Positions 59,869 to 64,000 of a DNA stretch of 64,000 bases are shown here, piece after piece (within the stretch, counting starts at the first letter, position 1; every line of letters begins with the position of its first letter). Under the pieces are notes generated by a model. The model saw only the letters and a list, made by a program, of their open reading frames with translations, was not told the origin of the DNA and did not search any database. Made by a program: the position numbers and the translations under genes. Source of the stretch: Enterococcus cecorum DSM 20682 = ATCC 43198 (GTDB lineage: Bacteria; Bacillota; Bacilli; Lactobacillales; Enterococcaceae); NCBI RefSeq assembly GCF_000407565.1, contig NZ_ASWI01000003.1:235001-299000 (forward strand). Direction: 5' to 3'.

Positions 59869-61896
59869 ATGAATGAACGGATCCGAGAAATAATTTCTAT
59901 TTTACTAAAAAATCCTACTATTAAATCTAGTGAGTTGGCTGATAAACTTTCTTTAACCAAGAGACAAGTGAACTATGCCATTACTCAATTTAATCAGGAA
60001 ATGGCTTTAAATAAGTTATCTGGAATTGTAAGAAAAAATGATGGTACTTTTTTTGTTCCATTAGAAGTTGTTCAAACAATAACAGAAAATTTAATTTCAA
60101 ATGAACTTTATTCTGACCAAGAAAGAGTTGTCATTATTCTTTATATTTTGACATTAAATAATGAGTATACAAGTGTTCAACATTTTCTGGATTATTTAGA
60201 AGTAAGTCGTAGTACATTTACAGAAGATATAAAACGTGCTCAATGGTTAGTAGAAAAATATCGCTTGGAGATTATATATGACCGTACCAATGGATATCAT
60301 ATAGAAGGCTCTGAACATTATTTATTACATTTAATTAGCGACTTGGTAAAACAATATCATCTGATGAATCAAGAAATCTATGAATCAATTTTTGGCAAGG
60401 AAGTTACTTTTGAAAATATTATGCATATTATTCATAGTATGGAACAAATGCTACATCTTAGCTATTCGGATGAGTCAATAGAGTACTTAAAGATTTTCTT
60501 AATGATATTGATGATTAGAGCAAATAAGAGTGGTAAACAGGATGATTTTTTTAAAGGTGATTTAAAAACTACGCCGGAGTATCGAATGCTATCAATATTA
60601 TTGATGGAAGACAATCTTGAAATATCCAATGGCTATAAAGAGTGGATGGCTTTAGCATTTTTAACTTCAAATATTTTCGAAAAAAAGACTACTCAAGAAT
60701 ATGATTCAGATGCTGAGTTAAAAGGGTATATACATGAAATGGTAAATAGCTTTGAAGAGCAGACCTTAATAATTGTAGATGATCGGAAAAGTTTCGAACA
60801 AAGACTATTGAACCATTTACGCCCAGCTTGTTTCCGGATCAAATATGATTTAAGTTTGGGAACATACTCATTTGAAAACTTAGTAAAAGATTCAAATCAT
60901 GGAATATTAGTTGAATTAATGAAGGATTTGATTATTCCGATAGAAGATTGGTTAGGCAAAGCTTTTCCAAATGATGAATTAGATTTGTTATCTTACTATT
61001 TTGGATATCAATTAATTTCTAATAACCAAATGAGTAACAATCAGCAACCTAGAGCAGTAATAGTCTGTCAGAATGGTGTAGTTGTTTCAAAATTAATGAT
61101 GGAAAATTTGAAGAAATTATTTCCAGAATTACATTTTATTGCATCTTTATCTAAGAGAGATTTCTACAAATATGAAGAAGATTATGATTTAGTTTTTTCA
61201 ACGACTCCTTTAAATACAGATATGAACCAGTATATTGTTGATCCGATAATGACCTATAATCAACAAATACAACTACGCTATAATGTATTGAATAAATTAG
61301 GGTTGAATAAAGTAGATAGTGATGTAGATAAATTAATCAATACAATTAGGAAATATGCTAACATTGATGATTTATCCCAGTTGAAAGATGAAATAAAAAT
61401 GTTTTTAATCCAACAAGATGACCAACATTCTATTAACGAAATCGATTCTTTACCATCCTTAACCTATTATTTGAAGCCAAGTTATATTCAAGTGAAAGAT
61501 AAATGTTCAACGTGGGAAGATGCATTTAGGATTGCTTGTATTCCACTATTAGAAAATCGTGTAGTGACCGAGGAGTTCGTAAAGGATTGCATTAAACAAG
61601 CTTCCAATCCAAATTACTCTAGTTATCTTGGGAATGATTCTTGTATCCCGCATACTTCAAAAGAGAATGGCATATTGAAAGATGGCATAAGTTTATTGGT
61701 GTTGAAGCAACCGATTATTCTTCCTGATGGTAAGAGAATAAAGTATATTTTTCCACTTTCATTTAGTGATTTAACAAAACATTTAAAAGCAATTAATCAA
61801 TTAGCCGATTTGTGTAGAGACAGTAAGTTATTACAGGATATATCTGAAAGCTTAAGCGAAAAAGAAATTTATCAACTAATCAGAAAAAATACTTGA
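59869..61896 (+). CDS. PRD-containing transcriptional activator with PTS IIB/IIA domains (BglG/MtlR type)
   Basis: 675 aa. Two helix-turn-helix units (SSELADKLSLTKRQVNYAI and VQHFLDYLEVSRSTF) are followed by PRD domains (about 190-390). A GatB-like IIB segment holds the Cys in AVIVCQNGVVVSK near 400. A C-terminal IIA-like domain holds the His in CIPHTSKENG near 590. Such proteins are controlled by PTS phosphorylation and activate nearby PTS genes. It directly precedes the aldolase and PTS genes below and probably activates them. Confidence 0.9.
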   Translation: MNERIREIISILLKNPTIKSSELADKLSLTKRQVNYAITQFNQEMALNKLSGIVRKNDGTFFVPLEVVQTITENLISNELYSDQERVVIILYILTLNNEYTSVQHFLDYLEVSRSTFTEDIKRAQWLVEKYRLEIIYDRTNGYHIEGSEHYLLHLISDLVKQYHLMNQEIYESIFGKEVTFENIMHIIHSMEQMLHLSYSDESIEYLKIFLMILMIRANKSGKQDDFFKGDLKTTPEYRMLSILLMEDNLEISNGYKEWMALAFLTSNIFEKKTTQEYDSDAELKGYIHEMVNSFEEQTLIIVDDRKSFEQRLLNHLRPACFRIKYDLSLGTYSFENLVKDSNHGILVELMKDLIIPIEDWLGKAFPNDELDLLSYYFGYQLISNNQMSNNQQPRAVIVCQNGVVVSKLMMENLKKLFPELHFIASLSKRDFYKYEEDYDLVFSTTPLNTDMNQYIVDPIMTYNQQIQLRYNVLNKLGLNKVDSDVDKLINTIRKYANIDDLSQLKDEIKMFLIQQDDQHSINEIDSLPSLTYYLKPSYIQVKDKCSTWEDAFRIACIPLLENRVVTEEFVKDCIKQASNPNYSSYLGNDSCIPHTSKENGILKDGISLLVLKQPIILPDGKRIKYIFPLSFSDLTKHLKAINQLADLCRDSKLLQDISESLSEKEIYQLIRKNT

Positions 61897-61906
61897 GGTG
61901 TGTAGA

Positions 61907-62530
61907 ATGAATAACTATCCAAAATATACCATTATTATGAGAGGGTACACATTAGAACAATCTGATGCAATCATTCAAGCTATGGAAGGCTTAGAAGATA
62001 AATTTGCTGTGGAAATGACAATGAATACACCAAATTGTGTAGAAAATATTAAACAATTAAGTAAAAAGTACGGTAATAGAAGAATAATTGGCGCAGGAAC
62101 AGTTCGCACTTTAAAAGATGCAAAAGAAGCAGTTGAGGCAGGTGCTAAGTTCTTGTTAGGTCCACATCAATTTACTCAAGATATTTTTGATTATGCTAAG
62201 AAATGCAAAGTTATGACTGTCCCTTCAGCGATGACACCAACAGAAATAAATCAGATGCTTGCAAGCGGTGCAGACATTGTAAAAATATTTCCTGCAGCAG
62301 TTGTGACACCAAGATTTTTTAAAGATGTGCAAGCACCTTTAGGAAAAATACCTTTAATGGCTGTTGGAGGGATTTCGGTAAAAAACGCGAAACAATTTTT
62401 AGATTATGGAGCTAGTTATTTAGGAATGGGATCGGGGTTATTTGACAAATCAGATATTGAAAATTGTGATATTAATCAATTATCTAACTCATTGAAAACA
62501 TTTTTAAATACGGTAGAGGAGATGGAATAG
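61907..62530 (+). CDS. KDPG/KHG-type aldolase (Eda family)
   Basis: A 207-aa class I aldolase. The catalytic Glu is in FAVEMTMNTP near 40, GAGTV near 64, and the Schiff-base Lys in DIVKIFPAA near 124; GGIS near 150 binds phosphate. It would split 2-keto-3-deoxy-6-phosphogluconate or a related keto acid into pyruvate and an aldehyde phosphate. Linked to a GatABC-like PTS, it suggests use of a sugar acid. I chose the ATG at 61907 because GAGGTG precedes it. Confidence 0.85.
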   Translation: MNNYPKYTIIMRGYTLEQSDAIIQAMEGLEDKFAVEMTMNTPNCVENIKQLSKKYGNRRIIGAGTVRTLKDAKEAVEAGAKFLLGPHQFTQDIFDYAKKCKVMTVPSAMTPTEINQMLASGADIVKIFPAAVVTPRFFKDVQAPLGKIPLMAVGGISVKNAKQFLDYGASYLGMGSGLFDKSDIENCDINQLSNSLKTFLNTVEEME

Positions 62531-62533
62531 TTT

Positions 62534-62991
62534 ATGGACTTAGTTTTGAATGAGCAATTAGTCTTTAGAGATTTAAAAGTAAAAACTCAAGAGGAAGTGT
62601 TAGATTGTTTATCTAAAAAGTTGCTCGAGCTAGGATTTGTGAAAGATGAATATGTTGAAGCAATAAAACAAAGAGAAAAAGAATACCCAACAGGTTTGCC
62701 GTCAACAGAGCCTGTAGTTGCTATACCTCATGCTAATTATGAGATGGTAGATAAAACAACATTAGCAATAGCAACTTTAAAGGAACCAATATTGTTTGAA
62801 AATATGGAAAATCATCAAGAAAAATTACCGGTTCGAATTGTCATTATGATGGCTATTGGTGAACCGCACGGACAGATTGAAATGTTACAAAAAATAGTAG
62901 GTATTATCCAAAATCAAGATTTACGAAAAAAATGATAACAGCTTCTAATGATAAAGAACTATTAGATTTATTAGAACAAGCTATTGCCTAA
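62534..62991 (+). pseudogene. PTS IIA component, frameshifted in an A-run
   Basis: A IIA domain like the one at 54.3 kb: KEYPTGLPSTEP, then VAIPHANYEM with the phosphorylated His near 65. The frame ends at 62935 after DLRKK. An A7 tract at 62926-62932 is one base short; with A8 it reads MITASNDKELLDLLEQAIA and stops at 62991, the normal length of ~152 aa. The loss removes only the last helix, so partial function or slippage repair is possible. Confidence 0.8.
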
Positions 62992-63009
62992 AAGAAAGGA
63001 TGTTTAATA

Positions 63010-63288
63010 ATGAAAAGAATTTTAGTTGCATGCGGAAATGGAATCGCTACTTCAACAGTTGTAGCAACAAAAGTAAGACAATTTTTAGAAGAACAAGGAA
63101 TTCAGGCGGAAACAACACAAACGAAATTGATGGAGGTGCCAGGTAAGGTTCAAGGTTATGATTTGCTAGTTACAACTGGTCAATTTGAGGGGCAAACTGG
63201 GGATGTTCCAGTGGTTAAAGGAATGCCTATTTTAACGGGAATTGGTGCAGATCAAACCTTACAAGAAATATTAAGTTATTTAAAATAA
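63010..63288 (+). CDS. PTS IIB component, galactitol family
   Basis: A 92-aa IIB domain with phosphocysteine in LVACGNGIATSTVV near 8 and the GatB-like end GMPILTGIGADQTLQEIL. RBS AAAGGA is upstream. It follows the IIA gene by 18 bp. Its IIC partner is truncated, so this system is probably dead. Confidence 0.9.
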   Translation: MKRILVACGNGIATSTVVATKVRQFLEEQGIQAETTQTKLMEVPGKVQGYDLLVTTGQFEGQTGDVPVVKGMPILTGIGADQTLQEILSYLK

Positions 63289-63306
63289 TAAAGGAGTATC
63301 AATAAT

Positions 63307-63495
63307 ATGAAGTTTATAATGGATATATTCAATTTCTTTATTGCTGCAGGTCCTACTGTAATGCTTCCTGTAATCATTACAATTATTGGCTTGATTTTTG
63401 GTTTGAAAATTTCGAAAGCGTTTAAATCCGGGTTGACTCTAGGAATTGGCTTTGCTGGTATCAAATTAATTCTTGACTTTATGACTACTAATGTA
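63307..63495 (+). pseudogene. PTS IIC component (GatC family), 5' fragment
   Basis: About 62 codons remain: MKFIMDIFNFFIAAGPTVM, KAFKSGLTLGIGFAGIKLIL and DFMTTNVG match the GatC start. From about 63495 the sequence changes to that of a foreign element and the frame continues only into unrelated residues (RILRTFKIKK). About 390 residues are lost or lie beyond the insert. RBS AAAGGAG is upstream. Confidence 0.88.
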
Positions 63496-63547
63496 GGACG
63501 GATTTTGCGGACATTCAAAATAAAAAAGAATGTGGAGGTAACAGACA

Positions 63548-63922
63548 ATGGCAAAATCATTATTTGAGGAACTGGGCGGCAAATACGAAAGGCAAGGGGA
63601 TTATTTGATACCGTGCTTAACTGTACCCGCCGAAGAAGAACAGGCAATAGGCATCTGGGGGCAACGGCATTTAGATTATCTAAAACAGTACCGTAAAGTT
63701 ACATACACCAATCTTCTTACAAGCGGCAGGCTAAACGCCTACCTTGCCGACATCAACAGACAGGCACAGGAACGCTTTGAAAGGCTCATAGAGGGTATGA
63801 AACAGGCACAGGGCATAACGGAACAGCTAAAGGCAGAAAACGCCTTAGAATGGACAGGATGCCTCAATAACATAAGGGCTTGTGCGAGGGAGATTGTGGA
63901 AAAGGAAATTATTTTTGCATAA
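63548..63922 (+). CDS. tnpV: transposon-encoded protein TnpV
   Basis: A 124-aa protein with the TnpV-family pattern: LFEELGGKYERQGDYLIPCL, then GIWGQRHLDYLKQY and LLTSGRLNAYLADI. TnpV occurs in Tn4451-like and related clostridial elements carrying large serine recombinases; its function is unknown. RBS GGAGG is upstream. Codon use differs clearly from the neighbouring PTS genes, a sign of recent transfer. Confidence 0.88.
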   Translation: MAKSLFEELGGKYERQGDYLIPCLTVPAEEEQAIGIWGQRHLDYLKQYRKVTYTNLLTSGRLNAYLADINRQAQERFERLIEGMKQAQGITEQLKAENALEWTGCLNNIRACAREIVEKEIIFA

Positions 63923-63933
63923 ACAGATGATTA

Positions 63934-63961
63934 GTGGCAGGGGGAAATCCTGCCGCTTTTT
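63934..63961 (+). terminator. tnpV terminator
   Basis: GGCAGG pairs with CCTGCC across GGGAAAT-like loop sequence and is followed by GCTTTTTCT. Confidence 0.75.
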
Positions 63962-64000
63962 CTGCTTTAGTTTGTCAGCTTGACAAATAAAGGGTTAAGG

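Larger units (their letters stand above)
63496..64000 (+). mobile_element. left part of a TnpV-bearing transposon or integrative element
   Basis: The junction is within the IIC gene near 63495. The sequence to the right is richer in G and C and uses different codons (for example AGG, CTC, GGC). It encodes TnpV and runs past the window edge. The terminus and recombinase are not visible. Confidence 0.75.

Overview
The window is low-GC Firmicute DNA of the order Lactobacillales. A tightly packed tRNA array, rsgA-rpe-thiN, mreCD followed by a SagA-like NlpC/P60 hydrolase, rplM-rpsI and abundant Shine-Dalgarno sequences all fit an Enterococcus. I favour the E. cecorum lineage because of the gut lifestyle implied by a sialidase operon and a bile salt hydrolase, but I name the species only weakly. 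Several loci look like imports from streptococci.

Layout. 0-0.65 kb: eight tRNA genes, the first cut by the window edge. 0.87-7.6 kb: core genes rsgA, rpe, thiN, mreC, mreD and a secreted coiled-coil NlpC/P60 protein, with an IS3-family element inside the thiN terminator. 7.7-18.2 kb: a sialic acid operon of RpiR regulator, YhcH, ABC transporter, NanB-type sialidase, oxidoreductase, NanE, NanA and NanK. Its order resembles the pneumococcal nanB locus and fits uptake of 2,7-anhydro-Neu5Ac. 18.2-20.4 kb: the prepilin peptidase gene comC, split by a second IS copy. 20.5-26.4 kb: dps, a frameshifted MFS gene, argGH, and rplM-rpsI with an L13 leader.

26.4-39.0 kb: an integrative element in the 3' end of rpsI, bounded by a 19-bp direct repeat. 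It carries a tyrosine integrase, excisionase, a pMV158-type RepB with a recognisable nick-site hairpin, an FtsK/TcpA-like ATPase, a sigma-like regulator with two repeated promoter-like motifs, a restriction-modification locus with a broken nuclease, and a NACHT NTPase next to a HEPN/AbiU2-like protein. The NACHT-HEPN pair lies between two ~150-bp copies of the element's right end, so it looks like a separately acquired defence cassette. It is the strongest candidate here for an undescribed system.

39.0-44.3 kb: integrase and IS66 debris, bile salt hydrolase with an MFS transporter, and a truncated Rpn nuclease. 44.3-50.8 kb: a metal/redox island of CPG-motif P-type ATPase, HMA chaperone, RIC-like protein, two Crp/Fnr regulators and a nrdI stub. 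Two promoters carry perfect FNR boxes at the same -41.5 spacing, and both flanks carry ends of one IS4-family element. 52.4-57.5 kb: a galactitol-family PTS operon with a PfkB kinase, DeoR regulator and class II aldolase, followed by the fourth IS copy. 59.9-63.5 kb: a second PTS locus with a PRD regulator and KDPG-type aldolase; its IIA is frameshifted and its IIC is cut by a TnpV-bearing element that runs to the window end.

The four IS3-family copies all have 3-bp target duplications. Two clearly, and a third probably, lie within Rho-independent terminator hairpins, which suggests a structural target preference. No CRISPR array or rRNA gene was seen.
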